The position numbers were made by a program, and so were the translations under genes. A stretch of DNA of 33,955 bases. Source: an uncultured Pirellulaceae bacterium. GTDB lineage: Bacteria > Planctomycetota > Planctomycetia > Pirellulales > Pirellulaceae. Below are positions 1 to 9,047 of the stretch, in pieces. The stretch's first letter is position 1. Every line of letters starts with the position of its first letter. Location: the NCBI GenBank assembly GCA_937928215.1, contig CALFWL010000139.1, positions 1 through 33,955 of the forward strand, written 5' to 3'. The notes under the pieces were generated by a model. The model was not told the origin of the DNA and did not search any database. It saw nothing but the letters and a program-made list of their open reading frames with translations.

Positions 1-28
1 TTGGGCGCCGTTCTCCTCCGATTGAATG

Positions 29-1696
29 TCAATCGAAATCGTGACTCTGCTCGAGATCGTTCTTGTGAACCGCATCAGCCACGGGCTTGACTTGCTGCAG
101 CAAACGCATGAGCGCTAGTGCCGCTTCGTTCTCTTCGGCCACCACGTCGCTGGCTCCTGCCTTTTTCAGCTTTTTCACATTGCTTTGATAGCGACAGCGA
201 ACCATCACTCGGCAGTGCAAGTTCATACCACGCGCGGCCTTTACAACTCGTAACGCCGCGTCGTCGTCGGGAACACAAACGACGACCAGTGCGACTTCGG
301 CCAGACCGGCTCGTCGGAGTACGGATTCATTCGTTGCGTCACCCGCCACGGTGCGAAATCCCTGTTGCGCGAATGAATGCAGATTGACCGGACTTAAATC
401 GATCATGCAAACGTCGTGGCCAAATGTTTCAAGCTGCGAGCCAACGCTGCCACCGATCGGCCCGGCTCCAATCACCACCGTGAGACGCTTGCCGCTGTTC
501 CAATGCTGACCGTGGACAGAGCGATCCTCTTCGTCCTCGTTCGAGCGAACAATTCGCAGGCCCCATTTCATCAAGGTCGGCGTCAGAACCAGCGAGCCAA
601 CTGCGATCGCCACGACTCGTTGGTAGTCCATCTCGCTCAGCACGGCAGCATCAACACCAAGCAGAACAAGCACGAAGGCAAATTCACCAACGTGAGCCAA
701 CCCGATCCCCATGCCCAACGCCGACCGAACCGGCAACCCTGTCAGTTTCAAAGCCACGGCAGCCGAGACCCCCTTCAATAGAATAATAGTTGGCAGGCCA
801 ATCATCAGTAACGCAGGCTCTTGCCACAACAACTTGGGATCAAAAATCAACCCAAGTCCCACAAAGAAGATTGCCGCAAACGTCTCGCGAAACGGTAACA
901 CCAACGCGTCAATCTGATGCGTCCAACGGTTGCCATTGAAAACCAAACCTGCTGCGAACGCGCCAACCGCCGGCGGCAAGCCCACTGAATACGCGGCCAA
1001 TGTGACTCCGCCCAATGAAACCAGCGTGAACAGCACCACCAATTCGCTGCTGCGATAATTCACGAACAGGGGGATGACCCACTCGGCCAACACGTGCCGC
1101 ATTCCGATCACAGCAACAATGAACGTCAGTGACACAAAGGCAAGCTTCGCAAACAAGATCGCCCCGACGGTTGACGTATCGCCGGTCAGTAGCGGAACGA
1201 GCAACAGTAGCGGCACCAAAGCGGCATCTTGGAACAACAGAATCCCGATCGATCGACGACCATGGGGAGTCTGGGCTTGCCCGTACTCGGTGAGCGCGCG
1301 AAATACCAGCACGGTTGAGCTGAACGCAATCGCGGACGAGATCAACAAAGCTGGCTGCCAGTTGTACCCAAAGCCAACCAACAGCGCTCCCAATGGCAGC
1401 GCGACCAACAACATCTGGGTCCCGCCACCGATCAAAAAGTTACTACCCAAGCGTTTGAGATCATCGATTGAAAACTCCAATCCAATCGAAAACAGCAACA
1501 GGAAGACGCCCATCTCCGCAAAATGAGCGAGCTGGTGTTCTTCATCTTGGACCCATCCCAACACACCGTGCCCAATGATTGCGCCAACGATGAGGTAGCC
1601 GATCAGAATCGACACATTAAGTCGGCGGCAAATCAAGGCTGACGCGAGCCCCGCCGCGAGCAGAACGATAAGGTCTTGGACGAGTGATAACGTCAT
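29..1696 (-). CDS. Kef-type monovalent cation:proton antiporter with C-terminal NAD-binding (TrkA-N) domain
   Basis: Integral membrane CPA2-family antiporter that exchanges K+ or Na+ for protons, 555 residues. Residues about 1-385 form a dozen or so hydrophobic segments with the family's early signatures (GYLIVGAIIGHGVLG and FLLLFSIGLEF near the N-terminus, then the VGAFAAGLVF and GEFAFVLVLLG regions). A Rossmann RCK-N domain follows at about 405-520, opening with the nucleotide-binding motif VIGAGPIGGSVG and containing AGDATNESVLRRAG. No TrkA-C domain follows, so regulation is probably by nucleotide binding alone, as in KefB/KefC. The ATG at 1696 begins directly with the first hydrophobic helix; no clear Shine-Dalgarno is visible. 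It is separated from lpdA by 500 bp and seems to be its own transcription unit. The exact ion cannot be told from sequence. Confidence 0.9.
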   Translation of the reverse strand: MTLSLVQDLIVLLAAGLASALICRRLNVSILIGYLIVGAIIGHGVLGWVQDEEHQLAHFAEMGVFLLLFSIGLEFSIDDLKRLGSNFLIGGGTQMLLVALPLGALLVGFGYNWQPALLISSAIAFSSTVLVFRALTEYGQAQTPHGRRSIGILLFQDAALVPLLLLVPLLTGDTSTVGAILFAKLAFVSLTFIVAVIGMRHVLAEWVIPLFVNYRSSELVVLFTLVSLGGVTLAAYSVGLPPAVGAFAAGLVFNGNRWTHQIDALVLPFRETFAAIFFVGLGLIFDPKLLWQEPALLMIGLPTIILLKGVSAAVALKLTGLPVRSALGMGIGLAHVGEFAFVLVLLGVDAAVLSEMDYQRVVAIAVGSLVLTPTLMKWGLRIVRSNEDEEDRSVHGQHWNSGKRLTVVIGAGPIGGSVGSQLETFGHDVCMIDLSPVNLHSFAQQGFRTVAGDATNESVLRRAGLAEVALVVVCVPDDDAALRVVKAARGMNLHCRVMVRCRYQSNVKKLKKAGASDVVAEENEAALALMRLLQQVKPVADAVHKNDLEQSHDFD

Positions 1697-2196
1697 TGCA
1701 GTTGGTTCAATTGCGGCATATTGACGTACTTGCTTTCGAACTTCCTACAGCGTTTCCATTGACCGCCGTTCACGCTGCCAACAATGAAGACTTATGGCAC
1801 TTCGGGGAATTTAACGGAATTTCGCCTGGGATGGGACTGCCACAGGACTTGCAGGCAGATAAATCACCGAATCGGCCTGATTCACTGCCCGTGCGACGCG
1901 AACACGATAAAACTGAACTCGGTAGTTGATGACTGGCAAGTCTTCAACCAAGAATCCAATGATTGGTGGCATGTCCCAGTCGACACACGCCTGCGCCCCA
2001 AGGAACTCGTTGTGGGTACGCTCGTTGCGGGAACGATCATTACACGTAGCAACCGAAAATGCCGGGGCTACCGTCACCCGGCAATAACGGCGAAGATTCC
2101 GACGAAGTTGCTGATATTCGCCACTGCATTCCCAGGAGGAGCATTTTTTCAGTTTCGAACCACCGGACGAGTTCGCTGTGAAATCTCTACACTCGC
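1697..2196. other. 500-bp gap without a confident gene; possible zinc-ribbon remnant
   Basis: Two overlapping open frames cover this interval (1784-2206 on + and 1811-2200 on -), but neither resembles a family I know and the minus frame overlaps the lpdA stop. In another minus frame, at about 1770-1940, a short stretch reads ACKSCGSPIPGEIP followed by PKCH and a stop, which resembles half of a zinc ribbon. That frame has no start codon before an upstream stop. The interval may be a decayed small gene or plain spacer and probably includes the antiporter promoter. Confidence 0.4.
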
Positions 2197-3588
2197 TCAA
2201 GTGTGAATGGCTCGACCTGAAACAGCCAGTGCGGCCTCGAGCATGATCTCTGACAGAGTCGGATGAGCGTGACAGCAGCGAGCCAAATCCTCGCTGGACG
2301 CGCCAAAATTCATCGCCACCGCAGCCTCGGCGATCAAGTCACCCGCGCGGGCACCAATGGCGTGCACGCCAATAATCCGATCCGTTTCAGCATCCGCAAG
2401 AATCTTGATCCGACCATCTGTTTCGCCAATCGTTCGAGCACGACCATTGGCACCATAAGGACAAACACCTTTGTTGTACTCGATGTTCGCTTCCTTCAAT
2501 TGCTCTTCGGTTCGTCCCACCGACGCAATTTCAGGATGCGTGTAGACCACTGCGGGAATCGTTTCGTAATTGACATGGCCGTAGCCGTTGACCAAACGCT
2601 CGACACACGCGATTCCCTCTTCGGATGCTTTGTGAGCCAACATGGCTCCCCCGATGCAATCGCCGATCGCGAAGACTCCAGTTGTCGAAGTTTGAAAGTG
2701 CTCATCCACTGAAACAAAGCCACGTTTGTCGGTTTGAACACCGATGTTTTCCAACCCGACACCTTTCGAATTCGGCACTCGCCCCGCAGACGCCAACACA
2801 CGATCGCACTCGATCGGATCTTCTCCCTTGCATTTTACAACGCACTTGCGTCCATCACGAGTCGCACTTTCAACCCACATGTTGGTGCGGAACTCGATGC
2901 CCTGTTTTTCGAATTCGCGGACAGCCAGTTTGCCAATTTCTTGGTCCATCCCCGCGAGCGGACGATCAGTTCCCTCAAGAACGATGACTTTTGAACCGAG
3001 GCGATTCCAAACCGATCCAAGCTCCAGACCGATATAGCCACCCCCGATTACGACCAAGGTTCTGGGCACGCTTGGCCATGACAACGCCGCCGTGCTGTCT
3101 CCGATCAGATCGCCATCCATTTCGATCCCAGGCAACTGCATCGGAGAGCTACCCGTCGCGATAATCGTGTTGGTCGCAGATATGGTTTCGCCGGATGAGA
3201 GTCGCACCGCACTACCACCATCAGCTGATTCAAGCGTACCTCGAGCGACAAACGCAGTGACTTTGTTTCGCTTTAGCAACATGTTAATGCCACCGGTTAG
3301 CGTATCCACGATCTTGGTTTTGCGGGCCATCATCTGGCCAAGATCAACGGTCAGCTTCGTGGCGGAAATCCCATGCTCCACCATGTTGTCGCGAGCCTCC
3401 ACCAGCATGTGACTCGACTCAAGCAACGCTTTACTGGGAATGCAACCGACTCGCAGACAAGTGCCTCCAAATTGTGGATTTTCATCCACGATGGCTGTCT
3501 TCAACCCCAACTGCGCCGCGCGGATCGCTGCGACATAGCCGCCCGGGCCGCCACCAAGAACAAGAAGATCGAACGTTTGATTGGCCAT
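2197..3588 (-). CDS. lpdA: Dihydrolipoyl dehydrogenase (E3)
   Basis: Flavoprotein that reoxidises the dihydrolipoamide on E2 and passes electrons to NAD+, completing 2-oxoglutarate (and possibly pyruvate or glycine) dehydrogenase cycles in the cytoplasm. 463 residues, normal for the family. An FAD-binding GGGPGG lies near residue 12. The redox-active disulfide is in GGTCLRVGCIPSK (Cys44, Cys49). The NAD-binding GGGYIGLELG is in the middle, and the second FAD motif FAIGDC lies before the dimer interface domain. The catalytic pair His442 and Glu447 sits in HAHPTLSE. It is the last gene of the E1-E2-E3 series, 140 bp after sucB, consistent with one operon. No good Shine-Dalgarno precedes the ATG. 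Confidence 0.96.
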   Translation of the reverse strand: MANQTFDLLVLGGGPGGYVAAIRAAQLGLKTAIVDENPQFGGTCLRVGCIPSKALLESSHMLVEARDNMVEHGISATKLTVDLGQMMARKTKIVDTLTGGINMLLKRNKVTAFVARGTLESADGGSAVRLSSGETISATNTIIATGSSPMQLPGIEMDGDLIGDSTAALSWPSVPRTLVVIGGGYIGLELGSVWNRLGSKVIVLEGTDRPLAGMDQEIGKLAVREFEKQGIEFRTNMWVESATRDGRKCVVKCKGEDPIECDRVLASAGRVPNSKGVGLENIGVQTDKRGFVSVDEHFQTSTTGVFAIGDCIGGAMLAHKASEEGIACVERLVNGYGHVNYETIPAVVYTHPEIASVGRTEEQLKEANIEYNKGVCPYGANGRARTIGETDGRIKILADAETDRIIGVHAIGARAGDLIAEAAVAMNFGASSEDLARCCHAHPTLSEIMLEAALAVSGRAIHT

Positions 3589-3728
3589 GGGGTTTGTTTC
3601 GAGCGTTGAGAAATTTCAGTGTGAAGATTCAATGTTGTGTCGTCAGAGGACAGTGCGGCCGCGCGAATTAGCGTTGCCCCAGTCGATGTCGCATGCGGTT
3701 CGACCCTATCGGTCTGCCGCCGGACGGA

Positions 3729-5198
3729 TCAAACTTCCAGGAACAGCCTTGCTGGCTCCTCAAGAACTTCCTTGATCGTTTTCAGGAAACCGACGGCTTC
3801 GCGACCATCCACGATGCGATGATCGTAAGTCAACGCGATGTACATCATCGGCCGGATGACCACTTGTCCGTTTTCAGCCACCGGACGGTCCTGAATCGTA
3901 TGCAGTCCAAGAATACCGCTTTGCGGCGGATTGACGATCGGGGTCGACAGTAACGACCCGTAGACTCCGCCATTGCTGATGGTAAACGTGCCGCCTTGCA
4001 AATCATCAGGCTTGAGCTTGTTCTCCTGAGCCAGCCCAGCAAACCGACCGATCGTACGCTCGACATCGGCAAAACTCATCCGTTCCACGTTTCGCAGCAC
4101 GGGAACAACCAACCCTTTGCCTCCACCGATCGCGATTCCGATATCGTGATAGTTTTTCATCACGACGCTCTTATCGCGAACTTCCGCGTTGATTGCCGGA
4201 AACCGCTTTAATCCTTCGACCGCCGCTTTGGCAAAGAACGACATGAACCCCAGCTTGACGCCATGCTTGGACTGAAACGCATCCTTGTACTTACCCCGAA
4301 GCTCCTTGACCGGGTGCATGTTGATTTCGTTAAACGTGGTCAACAGTGCCGCGGTTTGTTGAGCCTCCACCAATCGAGTCGCGATCGTGCGACGGATCAT
4401 GCTCATTGGAACAGCTCTGTCTTCCCGTTCTGGATGCTCAAGTCCGGATGCCCCCCAAACATCGGCGGCGGGTGCAGACGCGGGCTGTGACGGTCGCTGC
4501 TGGCTTTGCACTGGAGCGGCCTTCGCCTGCTCAGCAACGGGTGCAGGAACCGCGGTTGGCTTGGGCAATGTTGAATCGATTGGCCCCGGCGCGACGGCGT
4601 CCGCGTTCTTTTTTGGTGCGAATGAATCCGTATCTGCCTTCGGTCGGACGGATGAAGGCGCAACCGATCTTCCTCGTGAGCCCCCCGGCTGAAGGCCATG
4701 TTGCTGGATATAGTTTTGCACGTCCTCCTTGAGCAAACGGCCTCCCGGACCGCTCGCCGAAACCACACCCGCCGAAATCTGGTACTCAGCCAATAATCGC
4801 TCGGCCGCCGGCATGATCATTCCCGCCCCCGCACGATCCTCTTCATCGCCAGAGGGCGAAGAAGCGACTGCGGTCGCGTGAGGCGAAGAAGCAGATGATG
4901 AAGGATTCGGTTCACCCGCTGAGGCTGACTCACTGGCGGCGGTGACGGGTTTCGCCGTTGCACCGGCCGGGGCGAGTACGCACAGCACGTCGCCCACCTG
5001 AGCAAACTCGCCCGCTTGAACACGGATCTCCTGAAGCACGCCATCTTGCTCTGCTTCTAAAGTCTGAGACGCTTTCTCAGATTCGAGTTCAACGAGTTCT
5101 TCGTTTCGACTAACCGTGTCGCCAGGTTGCTTGAGCCAGCTTGCGACTTGCACTTCCTGGATGGACTCGCCAAATTCTGGAACCTTCAATTCAAACAT
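3729..5198 (-). CDS. sucB: 2-oxoglutarate dehydrogenase E2, dihydrolipoyl succinyltransferase
   Basis: Core acyltransferase of the 2-oxoglutarate dehydrogenase complex: it takes the succinyl group from E1 on a swinging lipoyl arm and transfers it to CoA. 489 residues. The single lipoyl domain (about 1-77) has the lipoylated lysine Lys42 in ELESEKASQ, where many homologues have ETDK. A long Ala/Pro/Ser-rich linker follows, then a peripheral subunit-binding domain (about 129-165, [12 protein letters not shown] and [11 protein letters not shown]), a second flexible linker, and the catalytic domain from about 255. The active-site HxxxDG is present as H460-RIV-D464-G in TYDHRIVDG. It lies 219 bp downstream of E1 and upstream of E3. 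The acyltransferase could serve another 2-oxoacid, but the adjacent E1 is clearly of the 2-oxoglutarate type. Confidence 0.95.
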   Translation of the reverse strand: MFELKVPEFGESIQEVQVASWLKQPGDTVSRNEELVELESEKASQTLEAEQDGVLQEIRVQAGEFAQVGDVLCVLAPAGATAKPVTAASESASAGEPNPSSSASSPHATAVASSPSGDEEDRAGAGMIMPAAERLLAEYQISAGVVSASGPGGRLLKEDVQNYIQQHGLQPGGSRGRSVAPSSVRPKADTDSFAPKKNADAVAPGPIDSTLPKPTAVPAPVAEQAKAAPVQSQQRPSQPASAPAADVWGASGLEHPEREDRAVPMSMIRRTIATRLVEAQQTAALLTTFNEINMHPVKELRGKYKDAFQSKHGVKLGFMSFFAKAAVEGLKRFPAINAEVRDKSVVMKNYHDIGIAIGGGKGLVVPVLRNVERMSFADVERTIGRFAGLAQENKLKPDDLQGGTFTISNGGVYGSLLSTPIVNPPQSGILGLHTIQDRPVAENGQVVIRPMMYIALTYDHRIVDGREAVGFLKTIKEVLEEPARLFLEV

Positions 5199-5417
5199 GA
5201 TTTTCTCAGCTACGATAATTGGTTTTGATCGGGACGTGGAAAGACAGCGATCTGTGAGACTCGGCGGATGGAAAATCTCTATCCGCCAACATTCGATGAC
5301 AAGGTTTTACAGACAAAAAGGTTCGACTAAGCACTTGCCCAACAATATACTGCCAGATTTGATTTCATTTCGCTCGCGTAAAATCATGTTCATCTGGCAA
5401 CTTATGATTCGCAAGTG

Positions 5418-8336
5418 CTAACGCGAGGCCGAAATCGCTTGAGGGGCAGGGCCGTCTCCAGTTGCGGCGGCAAGCAGCTCTGCATGTTCCAGCTTGTGGG
5501 CATTTTTGGACCCAGTCGACGGACTGGCGGATTCGGGCCGAGTTATCCCATTCAATGGCCACTGTGCTCCCAACCCCAGTTCATCCCATTTGATCTTCAT
5601 GAAGTACCACGCCCCCATGTTTCGCGGCTCTTCCTGCACCCAGAACACGGGCGTGTCGGCGGGATATGATTCGATCGCCTCTCTAATTTCATCGATTGGC
5701 AGTGGATAAATCTGTTCGAGTCGAATGATCGCAAAGTCTGTTCGATCGGAATCCTGCCGATGCTTCATCAAGTCGACACCGATTTTTCCGGTCGTAAGCA
5801 GAATCCGCTTCGGTCGTGCTTCCCCTGTCACCGCCGTATCGGGAATCAAACGCCGGAATGTACCGGATTCAAAATCCTTCAGCGGCGACATGACCATCGG
5901 TTCACGCAACAAACTTTTGGGAGTGAAAACGATCAGCGGCTTTCGCCATTTTCGTTTCACTTGCCGTCTGAGCAGATGAAAATACTGAGCCGTCGTCGTC
6001 GGGTAAGTGATCTGCATATTATGTTCGGCCGCTGACGTCAGAAAGCGTTCGATACGAGCGCTACTGTGTTCCGGCCCGGCCCCCTCAAAGCCGTGAGGCA
6101 ACAACATGGTCAATCCACTGAGGCGACGCCACTTGTCCTCCGCACTACTGATGAACTGATCGACAATCACCTGAGCGGCATTGAAAAAGTCTCCGAACTG
6201 AGCCTCCCAGATCGTCAGGCTTTCCGGCATGTCCAAGCTGTACCCGTAATCGAAACCCAACACGCCCGCCTCGCTGAGCGGACTGTTGATGATGTCGACT
6301 TCTGCCTGATTTTCGGCCACGTGCTGCAACGGACACCACCGTTGACCAGTGGATTCGTCCGACACGATCGCATGACGCTGACTGAAGGTTCCTCGTCCGG
6401 AATCCTGCCCTGAAAATCGAATCGAGTGGCCCTCAATCGCAAGCGTCCCCAGCGCGGCCAACTCACCGGTAGCCCAATCGACCGGACGATCACCTTTCGC
6501 TGAATCCGCACGATTATCGTAAACTCGTTGCAGTTTGCGGCTCAGTTTGAAGCCCTCGGGCAACTCAGTCGCGCGACGGATCACGTAGGAAAGCTGACCG
6601 ATTGAAACTCCTGTATCGACATCGTCTTCAATTCGCTCCCGTCCCCCGGAGTAGTCATTCCAAATTCCTTCCAGCGTCTGGGTGTCGGGAACAAAATCCT
6701 GCATCTTTGCCGCGTCGAACTCAAACTGAAGTTTTTCGCCTCGAACGAACGCCAAGCGATTAGCTTCCTTCTCCGTCACGCCGCCCATTTTCAGCAACCG
6801 CTTCATGTAGCTATCGCGAATGGTGGGCAAACTATCGATCGTTTGATACATCAACGGCTGAGTGAACCGAGGCTCATCGCTTTCGTTGTGACCAAGTCGA
6901 CGATAACAGTACATGTCGATAACAACGTCACGTTGAAATTCTCGCCGGAACTCCATGGCCAGATTCACCACTTGCGCAACCGCTTCCGGATCTTCTCCGT
7001 TGACGTGAAAGATCGGAATCTGCAACATCTTGGCCACGTCGCTGGCGTAAGTCGATGAACGACTGTACTGTGGATCGGTCGTGAAACCGATTTGATTATT
7101 TACAATCACGTGCAACGTTCCGCCCACCTTGTAGCCTTCCAGTTGGCTCAGGTTCAACGTCTCCTGCACGACGCCCTCCCCCGCGAAAGCCGCGTCGCCG
7201 TGAATCAAAACCGCCATGAAACCGTCTCGATCCTTGTCGTCAGCTCGATCCTGCTTGGCACGGCAGCGTCCCAACACCACAGGATTGACGAACTCCAGAT
7301 GGCTGGGGTTGAAACACAACGAGATATGAATCTGCTTGCCCTTGCTGGTCACCCAATCGTTGCTGTACCCCAGGTGGTACAACACGTCACCGGCACCGCG
7401 ATTTTCATCGGGCTTCGGGTCGTTAAAACCCCAGAAGATATTCTGAGCCCGTTTCCCCATAATATTGGCCAGCACGTTCAAGCGGCCTCGGTGAGCCATC
7501 CCCAGCACGACTTCTTTGACTCCGTGGTCACCGGCTTTTTCGAGTGCCAAATCGAGCAGCGGGATCAGCGTTTCGGCTCCCTCCAGCGAGAACGTTTTCG
7601 CGCCGATGAATTTCTTCCGCATGAACTCTTCGAAAATAACGGCGTCGGTCAATCGAGTCAGAATTCGCATCTGCGTATTTCGATGCAACCTCATGCGATT
7701 CATGGATGACTCCATTCGTCGCACCAACCACTCGCGAACACTGCGATCGTCGATGTGCATGAACTGCGCGCCAATCGATCGGCAATACGTTTCGCGCAGC
7801 AGGCTGAGAATATCGTTCAGCGAACGAAAGTTGCGTCCCTCGACCGTGCGAGCCGAAAACTGGCGTTCAAGGTCGGTCGGCAGCAGGCCGTAAGACTCAA
7901 GGCTCAGCTCACTGTTTTCTTCACGTGGCCGACCGAGCGGATCGATGCGAGCCTCCAAGTGACCGCGAACGCGGAAGCCGCGAATCAACTGGTCGACTCG
8001 ATCCTGCAACTGAGCAACCGTGATGTGATCTTCACCATCAGACGAAGCCGGACCTCGCACGGTGCGGGCACCGCCATTGTCGGGGCCTCCGACTGGCGCT
8101 CCGTTGGTTGACACGCTGTTGTCGCCAACGGAATTCAACTGGTGACTTTGTTTCGCCGTTGCCTCGGTTGCAGAACCGGAAACACGCGGCAATTGCGCGA
8201 TATCAAAGGCCTGCGAGGAAGGATCGAAGGTCTCGAAAAACGTCTGCCATTCCGTCGGCAACGAGGCAGGGTCTTGTTGAAAATCCTCGTAGAGACTGTC
8301 GATGTAGTCTCGACTGAATACATTCATTTGAATCAT
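5418..8336 (-). CDS. sucA: 2-oxoglutarate dehydrogenase E1 component
   Basis: Thiamine-diphosphate enzyme that decarboxylates 2-oxoglutarate and loads succinyl onto E2 lipoate, the rate-setting TCA-cycle step. 972 residues from the ATG at 8336, slightly longer than the E. coli enzyme. The N-terminal segment (SLYEDFQQDPASLPTEW) is the E2-tethering region typical of this family. A linker rich in Ser/Asn/Gly follows. The ThDP region is seen in GMAHRGRLNVLANIMGK (about 279-295), GDAAFAGEG (about 377) and VNNQIGFTT (about 412). The C-terminal transketolase-like part includes LPHGFEGAGPEHSSAR and the VWVQEEPRNMGAW-type motif. A TTG two codons upstream and an ATG three codons downstream are alternative starts. 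It heads the E1-E2-E3 order and follows the selenoprotein gene by 172 bp. Confidence 0.96.
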   Translation of the reverse strand: MIQMNVFSRDYIDSLYEDFQQDPASLPTEWQTFFETFDPSSQAFDIAQLPRVSGSATEATAKQSHQLNSVGDNSVSTNGAPVGGPDNGGARTVRGPASSDGEDHITVAQLQDRVDQLIRGFRVRGHLEARIDPLGRPREENSELSLESYGLLPTDLERQFSARTVEGRNFRSLNDILSLLRETYCRSIGAQFMHIDDRSVREWLVRRMESSMNRMRLHRNTQMRILTRLTDAVIFEEFMRKKFIGAKTFSLEGAETLIPLLDLALEKAGDHGVKEVVLGMAHRGRLNVLANIMGKRAQNIFWGFNDPKPDENRGAGDVLYHLGYSNDWVTSKGKQIHISLCFNPSHLEFVNPVVLGRCRAKQDRADDKDRDGFMAVLIHGDAAFAGEGVVQETLNLSQLEGYKVGGTLHVIVNNQIGFTTDPQYSRSSTYASDVAKMLQIPIFHVNGEDPEAVAQVVNLAMEFRREFQRDVVIDMYCYRRLGHNESDEPRFTQPLMYQTIDSLPTIRDSYMKRLLKMGGVTEKEANRLAFVRGEKLQFEFDAAKMQDFVPDTQTLEGIWNDYSGGRERIEDDVDTGVSIGQLSYVIRRATELPEGFKLSRKLQRVYDNRADSAKGDRPVDWATGELAALGTLAIEGHSIRFSGQDSGRGTFSQRHAIVSDESTGQRWCPLQHVAENQAEVDIINSPLSEAGVLGFDYGYSLDMPESLTIWEAQFGDFFNAAQVIVDQFISSAEDKWRRLSGLTMLLPHGFEGAGPEHSSARIERFLTSAAEHNMQITYPTTTAQYFHLLRRQVKRKWRKPLIVFTPKSLLREPMVMSPLKDFESGTFRRLIPDTAVTGEARPKRILLTTGKIGVDLMKHRQDSDRTDFAIIRLEQIYPLPIDEIREAIESYPADTPVFWVQEEPRNMGAWYFMKIKWDELGLGAQWPLNGITRPESASPSTGSKNAHKLEHAELLAAATGDGPAPQAISASR

Positions 8337-8508
8337 TGCCAAACAGCATTGCGGAATCGCGAGCTACTTCCATTGAACCTGCGATGTCACTCTGTTGGTA
8401 CTGTATCGAAATGCCTACCGTGCGGCTATCGCCAACGAGCGAAAAACACTGGGAATTGCGGTTTTTTCGTTACTTCAACAAAACATCCGAAAACATCCGA
8501 CACCTCGA

Positions 8509-8853
8509 TCAAAATACGGATTCATACATCTGCTGATTGAAACCAACCACAAGCTGCTCTCCCAGCCTCAATGTCGGCGCACGCAGGTTCCCGGTTGGCC
8601 CCAGCACCAGTTTCAGCAACTGCTGTTCGGTCAGATCGTCATTGTTCAAATCGACCTCCACAACCTTCTTCCCTTTCGCCACACGCAGCGAGCTTAGCTG
8701 CTTCAGTAGCGTGATCGCTTCCTCGCGACCCCAGGTTTCCTTTTTGGCGTTGGTCTCGGATTTGGGCTCAAGCCCAGCGTTGGCAAGAAACTCTTGCGTT
8801 TTGATGCAGGTCTTTCAGCCGGGTCGGTGATAGCTCCAGTCGATGTCTGGCAT
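8509..8853 (-). CDS. ArsC-family/thioredoxin-fold selenoprotein with in-frame UGA (Sec13)
   Basis: The reading frame is open from the ATG at 8853 to the TGA at 8509-8511 except for one TGA at 8815-8817, codon 13. Translated through, the N-terminus is MPDIDWSYHRPG-U-KTC and the C-terminal part has the family block GPTGNLRAPTLRLGEQLVVGFN; total 114 residues, matching small ArsC-like proteins. The TGA lies exactly at the first position of the CxxC redox motif, giving UxxC, and the frame is intact on both sides. A strong Shine-Dalgarno GAGGAG (8862-8867 on the complement) is 8 nt from this ATG; another ATG two codons upstream is too close to it. A SECIS-like hairpin follows the UGA. RefSeq, as I recall, uses the product name 'ArsC family (seleno)protein' for such proteins. 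Substrate unknown; probably a thiol/selenol oxidoreductase rather than a proven arsenate reductase. The alternative is a pseudogene from a TGC/TGT-to-TGA change. Confidence 0.85.
8783..8797 (-). promoter_or_regulatory. Candidate bacterial SECIS element
   Basis: On the coding strand the sequence forms a perfect 6-bp stem, GCAAGA and UCUUGC, around the loop GUU. If the top A-U pair opens, the loop is AGUUU. The loop G is the 24th nucleotide after the UGA of codon 13, inside the spacing and loop rules known for bacterial SECIS elements (a G near the start of a small apical loop roughly 16-37 nt after UGA). This would recruit SelB with Sec-tRNA. No folding program was run. Confidence 0.7.
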
Positions 8854-8861
8854 TTGCATGG

Positions 8862-8867
8862 CTCCTC
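8862..8867 (-). promoter_or_regulatory. Shine-Dalgarno deciding the selenoprotein start
   Basis: GAGGAG on the minus strand ends 8 nt before the ATG at 8853 and only 2 nt before the ATG at 8859. It is one of the few strong ribosome sites in the window and supports translation of the UGA-containing frame. Confidence 0.75.
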
Positions 8868-8893
8868 GAATGCTGCGTTCGAATGATGGAAAC

Positions 8894-8921
8894 GGTGAGC
8901 AGGACGGGTTTTCGTCTCACC
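8894..8921. promoter_or_regulatory. Inverted repeat in the divergent promoter region
   Basis: GGTGAG (8894-8899) and CTCACC (8916-8921) are inverted around a 16-nt spacer that itself contains ACG and CGT, so a 9-pair interrupted hairpin is possible. It sits between the divergent selenoprotein and M48 protease genes, 41 bp upstream of the former. It could be an operator or a leader hairpin; no known binding site is recognised. Confidence 0.3.
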
Positions 8922-9047
8922 AGAACCCATAAAAATCAGGCGGGAAGTGACCGAGACGTTGTTCAACTTCGCTGCGAGCGCCTAAAATGTCGGGTAACAA
9001 AACGAAACAATGTTACATCCCCGCGATTCAGATTATCCGCTTTCAAC

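Noticed and set aside
7092-7709. 205-aa plus-strand ORF
   Set aside because: Antisense to the ThDP-binding region of sucA.
8703-8966. 87-aa minus-strand ORF overlapping the selenoprotein
   Set aside because: It is in a different frame from the conserved ArsC-like frame and lacks any family resemblance.
8883-9047. N-terminal extension of the M48 protease frame
   Set aside because: It lies in the divergent promoter region, is Arg/Thr-rich without homology character, and the ATG at 9048 places the membrane anchor at a normal distance.
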